This document shows positions 12,246 through 20,021 of a stretch of DNA of 22,380 nt, piece after piece (position 1 is the stretch's first letter; the number at the start of each line of letters is the position of its first letter). Source of the stretch: CAYJLW01 sp964370965 (GTDB lineage Bacteria; Actinomycetota; Acidimicrobiia; UBA2766); the NCBI GenBank assembly GCA_964370965.1, contig CAYJLW010000068.1, positions 1-22,380 on the forward strand, in the 5' to 3' direction. The notes beneath the pieces were generated by a model. It was not told the DNA's origin. It was given only the letters and a program-made list of their open reading frames with translations, and ran no database searches. Both the position numbers and the translations under genes were made by a program.

Positions 12246-12318
12246 CACCGTAAGGACCCCACCCCCCGTCCGCCAGCCCGCCCGCCGATTTCGGCACATC
12301 TTGCAAACACGCGTGCAG
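12246..12318 (-). promoter_or_regulatory. Giant A promoter with paired TGCA boxes
   Basis: Read on the minus strand: two TGCA boxes (12314-12317 and 12302-12305, 12 bp apart), a CGAnnTCGG box (12287-12295), a possible -35 CTGGCG (12271-12276), an 18-bp spacer and a -10 TACGGT (12247-12252). The predicted start near 12240 leaves a leader of about 44 bases. The same order and the same 55-bp offset from TGCA box to CACCGTA recur upstream of giant B and gene C, which is the main support. The bound protein is unknown; the nearby XRE-type regulator is the obvious candidate. Confidence 0.55.
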
Positions 12319-12344
12319 CGCGGCCCGGAAGCCTCCTCCCCGGG

Positions 12345-12412
12345 CCTGTTAGCGTGCAGAACAGAACGTCCGCGTTACGTTCTGCCCGCGAACACCGCTC
12401 GGCGCCCCGTTC
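12345..12412. repeat. Left copy of 68-bp palindromic direct repeat
   Basis: Matches 13595-13662 over 68 bp with six mismatches and no gaps. It contains inverted arms at 12347-12362 and 12379-12394 around a 16-base centre; here the arms have two mispairs, so this copy looks degraded. It starts 27 bp beyond the giant A TGCA boxes, and its right end meets the relic XRE fragment within three bases. Confidence 0.9.
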
Positions 12413-12475
12413 GAGGGCTACCGCGAGGGGCTGCCACGGGCGGCGAAACAGGCCGACGGTGACGTCCGCCGTTGA
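12410..12475 (+). pseudogene. C-terminal relic of an XRE-type regulator like the one at 20118
   Basis: Twenty-two codons reading FEGYREGL then PRAAKQAD, GDVRR and a stop. The first 16 match residues 255-270 of the regulator at 20118-21095 at 15 of 16 positions; at DNA level seven of 48 bases differ, mostly at silent positions, so this was once a coding copy. After AKQAD the two diverge and this one stops, whereas the intact gene has 55 more residues. No helix-turn-helix or start remains. It sits on the plus strand, divergent from giant A, just as the intact regulator sits divergent from giant B. A short conserved domain in an unrelated gene is the alternative. Confidence 0.55.
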
Positions 12476-12506
12476 CTGCGAGGAGTTCCCGGTCCCCGTC
12501 GACCCT

Positions 12507-12524
12507 GCCGCCGGATACGGCGGC
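12507..12524. terminator. Hairpin after the XRE relic, possible old terminator
   Basis: Perfect 7-bp stem GCCGCCG/CGGCGGC with a GATA loop, 31 bases after the stop of the relic gene. No T-run follows, so it is only a weak terminator candidate. The rest of 12476-12743 shows no gene, RNA or repeat that I can recognise; the frame open across it on the plus strand has no start signal and no recognisable protein. Confidence 0.3.
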
Positions 12525-12743
12525 GGACACACGGATCCGCACGGCGGCTACTCCGGGGCGAAGCCTTCGGACTCGAACACGCCCCTTGGCCCTTGGCCGC
12601 CGACACAAACGCGCGGGCACACATCCGTGCAGGGCCGCTGTGAGGCTGCAGCCGACGGGCTCGCTCCAGGCGCCGACTCGCCCGTGCGCGCAGTGGGGGC
12701 CTCAGAGGACGCCGCCCGCCGATCGCCCGGCGGCCCGTCCTCC

Positions 12744-12749
12744 TACACT
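12744..12749 (+). promoter_or_regulatory. -10 hexamer of a probably leaderless MNT/HEPN transcript
   Basis: TACACT fits a TAnnnT -10 element and ends six bases before the ATG at 12756, so transcription would start at or next to the start codon. No Shine-Dalgarno sequence precedes the ATG. No clear -35 is visible. The XRE gene at 20118 has the same geometry. Confidence 0.4.
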
Positions 12750-12755
12750 CGACGG

Positions 12756-13088
12756 ATGGTCGAGGTCGTCTGGACCGACAAGGACATGCTGCGCCGAGAG
12801 CTCGACGGGGAACTGGAACGCCTGGTCACGATCCTGCACCACCTCCCCGGGATCGTGGAGGCATGGGTGTTCGGATCCCTCAGCGCGGGCCGCGTCCACG
12901 CCGGGAGCGACGTCGACATCCTCGTCGTCCGCGACACGGACGAAACCCCCGTCGAGCGCGGCCTCACCCTGAGAGACGAGCTGACACCCGAGACCCCCTG
13001 CGACCTCTTCGTCTACACACCGGCGGAGTGGGCCGCCGGGAGTCGCTTCACCGACGAGGTCCGGCGCCAGGGCCGCAGGCTGTTGTGA
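12756..13088 (+). CDS. MNT-type minimal nucleotidyltransferase, partner of HEPN gene
   Basis: A 110-aa protein of the minimal nucleotidyltransferase family. The catalytic signature GSX10DXD is complete: G40-S41, then D52-V-D54, preceded by the usual hydrophobic strand (VEAWVF). D83 in CDLFV is a good candidate for the third metal-binding Asp. Such proteins are encoded next to HEPN proteins, and some act as antitoxins by transferring AMP to the HEPN partner. The ATG at 12756 is preferred because the GS-motif strand then sits at the family's usual distance; an in-frame extension upstream to 12354 runs through the repeat and relic. The stop overlaps the next gene's GTG start by four bases (GTGA), showing translational coupling. 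Confidence 0.85.
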   Translation: MVEVVWTDKDMLRRELDGELERLVTILHHLPGIVEAWVFGSLSAGRVHAGSDVDILVVRDTDETPVERGLTLRDELTPETPCDLFVYTPAEWAAGSRFTDEVRRQGRRLL

Positions 13089-13495
13089 GCCGCGACCCAC
13101 GCGAGGACGCCGCCCGCTGGGTGCGCCAGGCGGAGGACGACATTGCCGCCGCCGCGGCGCTCGCTGCGGCCGGACACTGGGCACAGGCCTGCTTCCTCTG
13201 CCAGCAGGCCGCCGAGAAGGCGCTCAAAGGCGTCCTCTACGCCGCTGGGGCGACCACCGTCCTGGGCCACAGCGTGAGCGCTCTCTGCAAGGAGGTGGCC
13301 CTGCTGGCACCCGACGTCGGCGGGCAATGCCGGAAGTGGGCCGCCCTGGACCAGTTCTACATCCCCACGCGGTACCCGGACGCTCTGCCCGGGGGAACGC
13401 CGTCGGACGTCTACACGGAGGACCAGTTCGCCCGCGCGGTCGCCGATGCGCGTGACGTCGTCGCCTTCGCCCGTGCCCGGCTGAACCCTGTGTGA
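13085..13495 (+). CDS. HEPN-domain protein, partner of MNT gene
   Basis: A 136-aa, mainly helical protein of the HEPN family (PF05168 type). Seen: a WVRQAEDD start of helix 1 (12-19), the hallmark QQAAEKALKG (40-49), GHS (61-63) and a YxxTRYPD segment (92-99), all in the expected order and within usual length. The GTG start overlaps the MNT stop. Many HEPN toxins cut RNA through an R-x4/6-H motif; I find no such pair here, so RNase activity is doubtful and this may be the HI0074-like class whose role is unsettled. The pair is enclosed by the 68-bp repeats, which suggests it moved or was maintained as a unit. Confidence 0.85.
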   Translation: MSRDPREDAARWVRQAEDDIAAAAALAAAGHWAQACFLCQQAAEKALKGVLYAAGATTVLGHSVSALCKEVALLAPDVGGQCRKWAALDQFYIPTRYPDALPGGTPSDVYTEDQFARAVADARDVVAFARARLNPV

Positions 13496-13546
13496 CGTGT
13501 GCGCCCCTGCACGCACACGGCCGATCCCGCCGCCCCCACAGGCGGC
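13496..13546 (+). terminator. Two hairpins after HEPN, likely terminator
   Basis: A perfect 8-bp stem CGTGTGCG/CGCACACG with an 8-base loop spans 13496-13519, starting at the base after the HEPN stop. A second stem GCCGCC/GGCGGC with a 6-base loop spans 13529-13546. Neither has a T-run, which is common in GC-rich genomes, so termination is inferred from position and pairing only. The remaining bases to the giant B stop hold the right palindromic repeat and nothing else I recognise. Confidence 0.4.
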
Positions 13547-13594
13547 GCCCGCCGTTCCGGGGAGCCTGTTCGGCTTCCGGGGGCCGCCCCCCGA

Positions 13595-13662
13595 CCTGTT
13601 CGCGTGCAGAACAGAACGTCCCTGTTACGTTCTGCACGCGAACACCGATCGGCGCTCCGTTC
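13595..13662. repeat. Right copy of 68-bp palindromic direct repeat
   Basis: Carries a perfect 16-bp inverted repeat, TGTTCGCGTGCAGAAC at 13597-13612 and its complement at 13629-13644, around a 16-base centre. It lies between the convergent ends of HEPN and giant B, 64 bp from the giant B stop. With the left copy at 12345-12412 it brackets the MNT/HEPN pair. It has no T-run. Possible roles are a recombination site, the end of a small mobile unit, or an operator. Confidence 0.9.
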
Positions 13663-13726
13663 CGCCCTCCCGGCGACCGGGACCCGGGGCGGTTCCCACA
13701 CCGGCACAGCGCCTCGGGGCACTCGC

Positions 13727-16700
13727 TTACTCCTGTTCAACCTCGACGACGACGTCGTCGGAGAGCTCGGCCACCGTCCGGCCGTCGTAATCGACCCAGG
13801 GCACGGCACCGGCCGGACCGGCCTGCACCTTCACCCGCTCCCCGCCGCCCCCTGCGGGGTCGTCCTCGGCGAGAGCCACGTAACGGCAGAAGCCGAAGTC
13901 CCAGCCGAAGAGCCACGCCTGGGGGTTGCGACGCAGGCAGAAGCCGATGCCCTCCACGTAGGCGTGATGCGGACTCGACGCCACCGCCCGGGTCACCCAC
14001 ACGTGCAGGAAGTACGCCTGCACGTCCACCAACGGGTAGTCCCCCACCCGGGCGAAGACGATCCCGCCCCGGTAGAGGCCAGGAGCGACCCGCACGATCC
14101 CCGGGTGCGCCCGGCGGGGCATCCACGCCTTCTCCCCCGCCTCGTTCAGCAGGGACAGGTGCGTGAGGGGACCCTCGGTGACCACCCGGACCAGCGTCCG
14201 GTTGTACGCCACCGTGCCGCCGTCAGGGTCGAAGGGGTCCGGGATCGTGTCGCCGTCCGCGTCGCCGGGTTCGCCCCGCGCCGACACCGGGGTCGTCATC
14301 GACGCCGAATCGTTGGCGGGTTCCGAGTCCCCGGGGGTGGAAGCGCTCACGGTGTTCACGACCTCCGGTAGCGCCCCGGCGTCCACCGCCACGTCCAACG
14401 TCAAGGCCGCCGCGGACTCCCCGGGCGCCAGGGAACCGGCGTGCGTACACGTCACCACCTGGCCCAGAGCACCACAAGCCCAGCCCGCACCCGAGAACCC
14501 GCCGAACACCAACCCCGCGGGCAACACGTCCACGACCTCAACAGGGCCCGTGGTCGCAGCGTCACCGCCGTTGGAGACCGACACCTCATAGGTGCCGGGC
14601 ACCCCAACCGTGAACGACGCCGGCCCCGACACGCCCACCGCCACGTCCGGAGCCCCACCCGCCGACACCGGGGTCGTCACCGACGCCGAGTCGTTCGCCA
14701 GGACCGTGGCCCAGGAGGGGTAGACCTCCACGGTGTTCACGACCTCCGGTAGCGCCCCGGGCCCCACCGCCACATCCAGAGTCAACGGGGGCGCCGACTC
14801 CCCGGGCGCCAACGACGCCGAGTACACGCACCAGAGCACCACGACGTAGTCCTCACACGACCAGCCCGCACCCGAATAGCCCGTGAACGTCACACCAGCG
14901 GGGAGGACGTCTCCGATCCACACGCCGTCCACCCCTTCGGCGTACCCTTGGGTCGCCCCGCCGCCCACGTTGGACACCACCACCGAGTACGCACCCGGCT
15001 GGCCCACCGTGAACAACGCCGGGCCCGACACGCCCACCCCCAAGTCCGCCACCGGGGTGGTAACCGATGAAGAGTCGTTCGCCGGGTTCACGTCCCCAGC
15101 GCTGGAAGCGCTCACGGTGCTCGTCACCGAGGGTACCGCCCCGGCGTCCACCGCAACGTCCAACGTGAGGGTCGCTGCGGACACGCCCGCATCCAACACG
15201 TCGGCGTGCATGCACGTCACCGCCTGGCCCAGAGCGACGCAAGCCCAGTTCTCGCCCGAGTAGTCCTCGAAGGTCAACCCGGTGGGCAGGACGTCCACGA
15301 CCACGGTCTCGGCTGTCGTCGCCCCGCCGCCGATGTTGGTGACCGCCACCTGATAGGTGCCGGGCACCCCGACGGTGAACGAGGCCGGCCCCGACACACC
15401 CACCGCCACATCGGGGGCCCCGCCCTCGGGCAGCACCGGGGTTGTAACCGACGACGAGTCGTTCGCCGGGTTCAAGTCACCGAGGTCTGTGGCCGCCGTG
15501 TTCGTCACCGAGGGCACGGCCCCGGGCCCCACCGCGACCTCCAAGCTCAGCGGGGGAGCAGACTCCCCGGGCGCCAGCGCCGCCGAGTACAGACACCACA
15601 CCTGGCCCCAGGCGAAGCATTCCCATCCCGCACCCGAGTAGCCCGTGAAGCTGAGCCCGAAGGGCAGGACGTCTCCGACCCAGACGCCGCCCGTCCCGTC
15701 GTACGAGCGGGTGGGGCCGGAGCCCACGTTGGACACCGCCACCGAGTACGCACCGGCCTGGCCCACGGTGAAAGACGCCGGCGCCGACAACACCACCGCC
15801 ACGTCAGGACCCGGCAACACCGGGGTCGTCACCGACGACGAGTCGTTGGCAGGGTTGGCGTCGTAGGCGTTGTAGGCGGTCGCCGTGTTCGTCACCGACG
15901 GCAGCGCGGCGGGACCGACGGCCACCTCCAGCGTCAACGGGGAAGCGGAGCCCCCGGACGCCAGCGCCGCCGAGTACAGGCACCAGACCTGCCGGCCGTC
16001 GGCCCAGCATTCCCAGCCCGCACCCGAGTAGCCCTCGTAGGTCACCCCGGCGGGCAGGACGTCGACGACCCAGACGCCGCCGGCACCCACGCTGTACGCC
16101 GGGATGGCGCCACCGACGTTGGACACCGCGACCGTGTAGGCGCCGGGCTCGCCCACGGTGAAGGACGCCGGTCCCGTCTTCTCGACCGCGACGTCCTGGT
16201 CGCCCAGCCCGCCGGGGTTCTCGTGGGCGGGGACCTGCACGGTGCGGGTCTGCGTGGCACCCCGGTCGTCGGTGACGGTGAGGCTCACGGTGAAGTACTC
16301 GTCGCCGGAATCGACGTAGGTGGAGAGGTCGAACTCCTCCACGGCCCCGGGCACCAGCGGATACCCCGGGACGTCGAATCCGTTCACCTTCCAGGCGTAG
16401 GACACGACGTGGCCGTCGGGGTCCCAGCTGTCCCTGGCGTCCAGGGTGACCCGGCCCTGCAGGGGCGTGTCCCGCAGGACCTCGATCATGGGGACGGGGC
16501 GGCGGTCCGGGGGGCCCGCCAGGTAGAGCTGCGTGTCGGAGACGTACCGGTCGGGGTCCAGCGGGCGGACGCCTCCTGCCACGAGGAGGGGGCGTCCGTC
16601 GGCGGTCATGCCCATGAGCCCGGGGGCGGGGTTGTCGTACGGCTCGTAGCGGCGGTACCCGACGTTCTGGCGGCTGATGGCGTCCGCCGTGGCCTGTTCG

Positions 16701-19700
16701 CCGGCTCCGGTGTCCCCGGACACGTCGTACGTGTACATCTTGGGCGCCGGGCGGGAATTCCAGTTCCACGACAGGCTGGGGTCGAAGCCGACGTGGCCGA
16801 GGAACGCCACCTTGCCTCCCGCCGGGGCCATCACGAGGCGGCGCTCGGGCCTCACGTCGTCGTACGCGGAGGGGACGCCGACGGACACGGGGGCGACGGC
16901 GCCGGCGACGCCGTCGGAGTCGTAGAGGTTCACCTTCCGGCCGTTCACGAAGACGTTCCGTTCCCGGGTCGTGACGTCACCGCCGGCGATGTTCGGGTAC
17001 GTCCAGGCGATCCAGGCGACGTTGCCGTCGTCGTCGACCTGGAGGTTCTCCACACCCACGGGCTCCGCGCCGTTGCGGGTCCGGACCTGCGCCGGGCCCG
17101 CCTCCGTGACCGTGCCCCCGGGCAGGCCCACCCGCAGCACCCGCACCCGGTACTGGGCCTGCGCGCCGCTCGCGTACCAGGCCGACCAGTCCGTCCCCTC
17201 CGGGAGCGTCTCGATCACCGTGACGGCGGCGTGGGTGCCGTGGGGGCTCACGACATGCTCGCGGACGTCCTCGGCGTCCCCGAAGTTACGTGACGCCTGC
17301 CAGTCCGGGCGTTTCCAGGACGGCTGGCCGACGAAGGGCTCCACGGGGACGTCGGCGCGCCCCCCGGCGGCCGGCACCCCCTGCAGGAGGCCCATGTAGT
17401 GGGGCAGCGGCGACGAGCCGGCGTGACCGGGGTAGCCCCGCCCGAAGTTCCCCCAGTTCGCCTCCGCCTCGGCGTACGGCAACGAGGTCGGGGGATTCGG
17501 CCCGCCGTACCCGCTCTCGCTGTGGTAGTAGCGGGCCGCCGAGCGCCACAGGACCCGGGAGGCGTCGTCCGCGTAGGCGGTCTCGGGCCACACCCACTCC
17601 GTGGACATGCACCAGTACGGAGGCGGCACGGTGGCCCCCTGGGTGCAGAAGACCGCACCGAGAACGGCGTAAGTGGTGCGGAAGTACGCCTCCGCCGGCC
17701 GCTCGGCGTCCACCGCGCCCTTCGGGACCACGCGCTCCACACCAGTCACGAGGTTGCGTTCCACCGCCAGCCAGTGCCACAGGTTGGTCGTGCCCTGCCA
17801 CAGGTCGTTCACGTACCACCCCCGCAGCCACGAGCCGTCCGGGCTCAGGGTGCTCAGCCCGCCCCCAAGGTTCCTCGTCGCCGGCGTCCCCTCGCCTTTC
17901 ATGGTCGCAGTCGCGCTCCGCTCCACGAGACGGTTCTCCCCCGTGGTCGTGTCGCGCACGAACCAGTCCTCCAGGCCGTTCGTGTCGCCCTCGGCGACGG
18001 CACCCGCTGTGTCGTCGGCCCGGAACGCCACGCTCGTGGCGTCAGCGGACACGTCGGCACCGTCAGGACGCCAGGTCCGATACCCCCACGGCGAGAGGGG
18101 GAACGGGTCGCCGTCGGGCTGTCGCGTGAGGAGCCCGAAGCCGGGGTCCGTCCCCAGCTCCCGGGGGGTGCGGTCCCGGCGCCAAGGCTCGAAACCCCAG
18201 TCGTACGCGGACAGGAACGACACGTAGCGGCCGTCCGGGGACACCGCAGCGGACGTGTGCGGACGCACCAGCGAGTTCGCGTCCGGGAGGTGGAAGGAAC
18301 CCCCGCCGCCCTCCTCCTGCACGCTCGCGAGCTCCGTGGCGCCCCCCGGGCCCAGGTCACGCAGGTAGGCGTCTGCCCGCAGGTTCGAGTCCAGACCCGG
18401 AGTCACGAGGTTCCCCGCCGCCGACGTGAACGCCAGCCAACGCCCGTCCCCGGAGAGCTGCGCCTCGCCGCTCGCCCCGTCAGGCTCCGCGACACCCCCG
18501 TGGGAGACCACCGCGCGCTCCACCGGCCCGGCCGCCGACGCCGCCAGGAACACGTCGTCCTCCTGGTTCGCGTCCGGGGCCCCCGTGAGGTTCGTCGCCG
18601 CCGAAGTGAACGCCACCGCCCCCGTGTCCGCCAACGACGGCTGCGAGCTCGCCCCGTCCCCCGTGACACCCCCGGGACCCTCCGACAGCCGCACCGTCCC
18701 GACACCGTCGCGCCACACGAAGACGTCCCGGCCGCCGTCGTCACCCGCCACCAGGTTCGCCGCCCGCGACGCGAACGCCACCGCGACCCCCCCAGGGGTG
18801 ACCGCCAGCGAGGGCTCATCCGAGTCGCCGTCCGCCGGCCCGGCCGCGGGCGTGGCACTCACCAAGGTCACCGACGAGGTCAAGGTGTCGAAAAGGAACA
18901 CGTCCTCCACGCCGCCGTTGTCCCCCGCCGGCGCAGCGACGACGTCCTCGGCCACAGAGCTGAACGCCACCCAACGCCCGTCCCCGGAGACCGCCGCGTC
19001 CCGGCTCGCCCCCTGCGCCGCCGTTCCGTCCAGGCCCCGGCTCACCAACGTCACCGTCCCCTCGGTGCGGTCCGCGAGGTACACGTCAGAGGCCCCGTTG
19101 TCGTCCGCCGCACCCACGAGATTCGTGGCGTCGGACGTGAAGACCACGTAACGGCCGTCCGGAGTGGCCTGCGGGTCCCAACTCGCCCCGTCCGCCTCCC
19201 CCCCGCCCGGCGGGGCGCTCACCACCTCGAAGGACCAGTCGCCGTACTCGTCCGTCCACGCCGCATGCACGTCGGCGACCGGACTCCAGTCGCGCCCACA
19301 CGAGAACGGCCAGACCGTCCCCTCCAGGAACACCGTCCCGTCCGCCGCCACCGACGTCCGGCGCCGCCGGGGCGCCCCGGGGTTCTGAGGGTCCAAGAAG
19401 CAGTCGTCCACCGTCTCTGACGTGCCGCCGTCCCGGGGGCACTCCACCCCCGAACCCGCCAAAGCACACCCGTCGTAACGTGACCCCAACGGGTCCCCCG
19501 GGTCATGGGAGGCCGGAACAAGCCCCGGCACCCCACGAGAGGCCGACGACGACACACCACGGGCCGCCCCCCGCGCCCCGGCGGCAGGCGTCCCCAACCC
19601 GAGGAAGAACACGACCACGACAACAGCCACGAGGGCCCTCAGGAGGCCGCCCCTCCCCGGCCCGCCCGCACCGCCGGACCCCGTACTCACTGCCGTACCA

Positions 19701-19732
19701 CGACCCCTGCGACCCGACGACCTGAGGAACAT
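13727..19732 (-). CDS. Giant B: secreted beta-propeller, PKD and DUF11 repeat protein
   Basis: A 2,001-aa extracellular protein. Residues 1-53 form an export signal: RSSGRRGR (4-11), a hydrophobic core at 33-47 and an AAGA cleavage site. Residues about 180-640 hold roughly eight PD40/TolB-type blades, seen as repeats of SPDGRYVVF-like motifs (VSGDGRWVAFSS, LSGDGRWLAFTS, VSPDGRYVSFLS). Residues 640-1070 have weaker blade-like motifs, perhaps a second propeller. A PKD-like domain follows (about 1080-1170; DSWDPDG, SYAWKVNG, LTVTDDRGATQTRTV). Five DUF11/CARDB-type repeats start at D1180, D1310, D1441, D1563 and D1696, each ending NPANDSSSVTTPV or similar. The tail has a calcium loop (DADGDTIPD, near 1823) and ends in a unique acidic domain without LPXTG anchor. 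The ATG at 19732 has GGGAGG four bases upstream; an upstream in-frame ATG at 20338 would overlap the divergent regulator and lacks a signal peptide. Likely surface recognition or adhesion; substrate unknown. Confidence 0.92.
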   Translation of the reverse strand: MFLRSSGRRGRGTAVSTGSGGAGGPGRGGLLRALVAVVVVVFFLGLGTPAAGARGAARGVSSSASRGVPGLVPASHDPGDPLGSRYDGCALAGSGVECPRDGGTSETVDDCFLDPQNPGAPRRRRTSVAADGTVFLEGTVWPFSCGRDWSPVADVHAAWTDEYGDWSFEVVSAPPGGGEADGASWDPQATPDGRYVVFTSDATNLVGAADDNGASDVYLADRTEGTVTLVSRGLDGTAAQGASRDAAVSGDGRWVAFSSVAEDVVAAPAGDNGGVEDVFLFDTLTSSVTLVSATPAAGPADGDSDEPSLAVTPGGVAVAFASRAANLVAGDDGGRDVFVWRDGVGTVRLSEGPGGVTGDGASSQPSLADTGAVAFTSAATNLTGAPDANQEDDVFLAASAAGPVERAVVSHGGVAEPDGASGEAQLSGDGRWLAFTSAAGNLVTPGLDSNLRADAYLRDLGPGGATELASVQEEGGGGSFHLPDANSLVRPHTSAAVSPDGRYVSFLSAYDWGFEPWRRDRTPRELGTDPGFGLLTRQPDGDPFPLSPWGYRTWRPDGADVSADATSVAFRADDTAGAVAEGDTNGLEDWFVRDTTTGENRLVERSATATMKGEGTPATRNLGGGLSTLSPDGSWLRGWYVNDLWQGTTNLWHWLAVERNLVTGVERVVPKGAVDAERPAEAYFRTTYAVLGAVFCTQGATVPPPYWCMSTEWVWPETAYADDASRVLWRSAARYYHSESGYGGPNPPTSLPYAEAEANWGNFGRGYPGHAGSSPLPHYMGLLQGVPAAGGRADVPVEPFVGQPSWKRPDWQASRNFGDAEDVREHVVSPHGTHAAVTVIETLPEGTDWSAWYASGAQAQYRVRVLRVGLPGGTVTEAGPAQVRTRNGAEPVGVENLQVDDDGNVAWIAWTYPNIAGGDVTTRERNVFVNGRKVNLYDSDGVAGAVAPVSVGVPSAYDDVRPERRLVMAPAGGKVAFLGHVGFDPSLSWNWNSRPAPKMYTYDVSGDTGAGEQATADAISRQNVGYRRYEPYDNPAPGLMGMTADGRPLLVAGGVRPLDPDRYVSDTQLYLAGPPDRRPVPMIEVLRDTPLQGRVTLDARDSWDPDGHVVSYAWKVNGFDVPGYPLVPGAVEEFDLSTYVDSGDEYFTVSLTVTDDRGATQTRTVQVPAHENPGGLGDQDVAVEKTGPASFTVGEPGAYTVAVSNVGGAIPAYSVGAGGVWVVDVLPAGVTYEGYSGAGWECWADGRQVWCLYSAALASGGSASPLTLEVAVGPAALPSVTNTATAYNAYDANPANDSSSVTTPVLPGPDVAVVLSAPASFTVGQAGAYSVAVSNVGSGPTRSYDGTGGVWVGDVLPFGLSFTGYSGAGWECFAWGQVWCLYSAALAPGESAPPLSLEVAVGPGAVPSVTNTAATDLGDLNPANDSSSVTTPVLPEGGAPDVAVGVSGPASFTVGVPGTYQVAVTNIGGGATTAETVVVDVLPTGLTFEDYSGENWACVALGQAVTCMHADVLDAGVSAATLTLDVAVDAGAVPSVTSTVSASSAGDVNPANDSSSVTTPVADLGVGVSGPALFTVGQPGAYSVVVSNVGGGATQGYAEGVDGVWIGDVLPAGVTFTGYSGAGWSCEDYVVVLWCVYSASLAPGESAPPLTLDVAVGPGALPEVVNTVEVYPSWATVLANDSASVTTPVSAGGAPDVAVGVSGPASFTVGVPGTYEVSVSNGGDAATTGPVEVVDVLPAGLVFGGFSGAGWACGALGQVVTCTHAGSLAPGESAAALTLDVAVDAGALPEVVNTVSASTPGDSEPANDSASMTTPVSARGEPGDADGDTIPDPFDPDGGTVAYNRTLVRVVTEGPLTHLSLLNEAGEKAWMPRRAHPGIVRVAPGLYRGGIVFARVGDYPLVDVQAYFLHVWVTRAVASSPHHAYVEGIGFCLRRNPQAWLFGWDFGFCRYVALAEDDPAGGGGERVKVQAGPAGAVPWVDYDGRTVAELSDDVVVEVEQE
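14280..16197 (-). repeat. Five tandem DUF11-type repeats, about 390 bp each
   Basis: Units start at minus-strand positions 16195, 15805, 15412, 15046 and 14647 (130, 131, 122 and 133 codons apart). Units 1, 2 and 4 share a GVW-x-x-DVLP core and a WCLYSA or WCVYSA segment; units 3 and 5 share VVDVLPxGL and a VTC-x-HA segment. The order is therefore A-A-B-A-B, which suggests duplication of a two-unit block. Confidence 0.85.
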
Positions 19733-19818
19733 CCAGCCTCCCGGCACTTCCGGCCCGGTTCCGCACCGGGCCACCCGGACGCCGTCTCCCGACACGCCCG
19801 CTACTCGACACCCGTCGC

Positions 19819-19891
19819 CACCGTAAGGACGCCACACCCCCACGCCAAGGCCACGGCGCGAAGTCGGGCTTTCTTGCAAGCCCGTCTGCAC
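19819..19891 (-). promoter_or_regulatory. Giant B promoter with paired TGCA boxes
   Basis: Read on the minus strand: TGCA boxes at 19887-19890 and 19875-19878, a CGAnnTCGG box five bases past CTTGCAA, a -35 TTGGCG (19843-19848), a 17-bp spacer and a -10 TACGGT (19820-19825). The predicted leader is about 80 bases. The GCCACCGTAAGGAC block is identical to that of giant A. The offset between the first T of TTGCAA and CACCGTA is 55 bp, as in the other two promoters. Confidence 0.55.
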
Positions 19892-19968
19892 GTCCAGGCG
19901 CCGACGGCGCTCGCAAAGGGGGGCAGGGCGCGCCGGTCTCGCGACCCGGGAGCGACCAACAGACACGC

Positions 19969-20021
19969 TTCTGGGGAGCCCAGGAACGGTATGGCGTGCC
20001 CGGGCCCCCCAGAATGGGGGG
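19969..20021. repeat. Inverted repeats in the divergent giant B/XRE spacer
   Basis: TTCTGGGG (19969-19976) pairs with CCCCAGAA (20007-20014), and a second stem CCCCCC/GGGGGG overlaps it at 20005-20021 around AGAAT. They lie about 100 bases upstream of the XRE start, outside the shared TGCA promoter. This could be an operator for the regulator's own gene, but the G/C runs make chance pairing fairly likely. Confidence 0.25.

Noticed and set aside
12354..12755. Longer N-terminus for the MNT protein
   Set aside because: The extension runs through the palindromic repeat and the relic region, has no family similarity, and 12756 already gives a complete MNT domain.
12345..13662. Integron attC sites or dif-like sites for the palindromic repeats
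   Set aside because: The arms do not show the attC core pattern (RYYYAAC/GTTRRRY at the right places), and arm and centre lengths do not fit dif; no integrase is in the window.
14280..16197. CRISPR or satellite array
   Set aside because: The roughly 390-bp periodic repeats are in frame and encode DUF11-type domains.
15206..19420. Plus-strand open frames at 15206-17293 and 17399-19420 opposite giant B
   Set aside because: Their products are Arg/Pro/His-rich without domains, while the minus strand has clear PD40, PKD and DUF11 motifs over the same bases.
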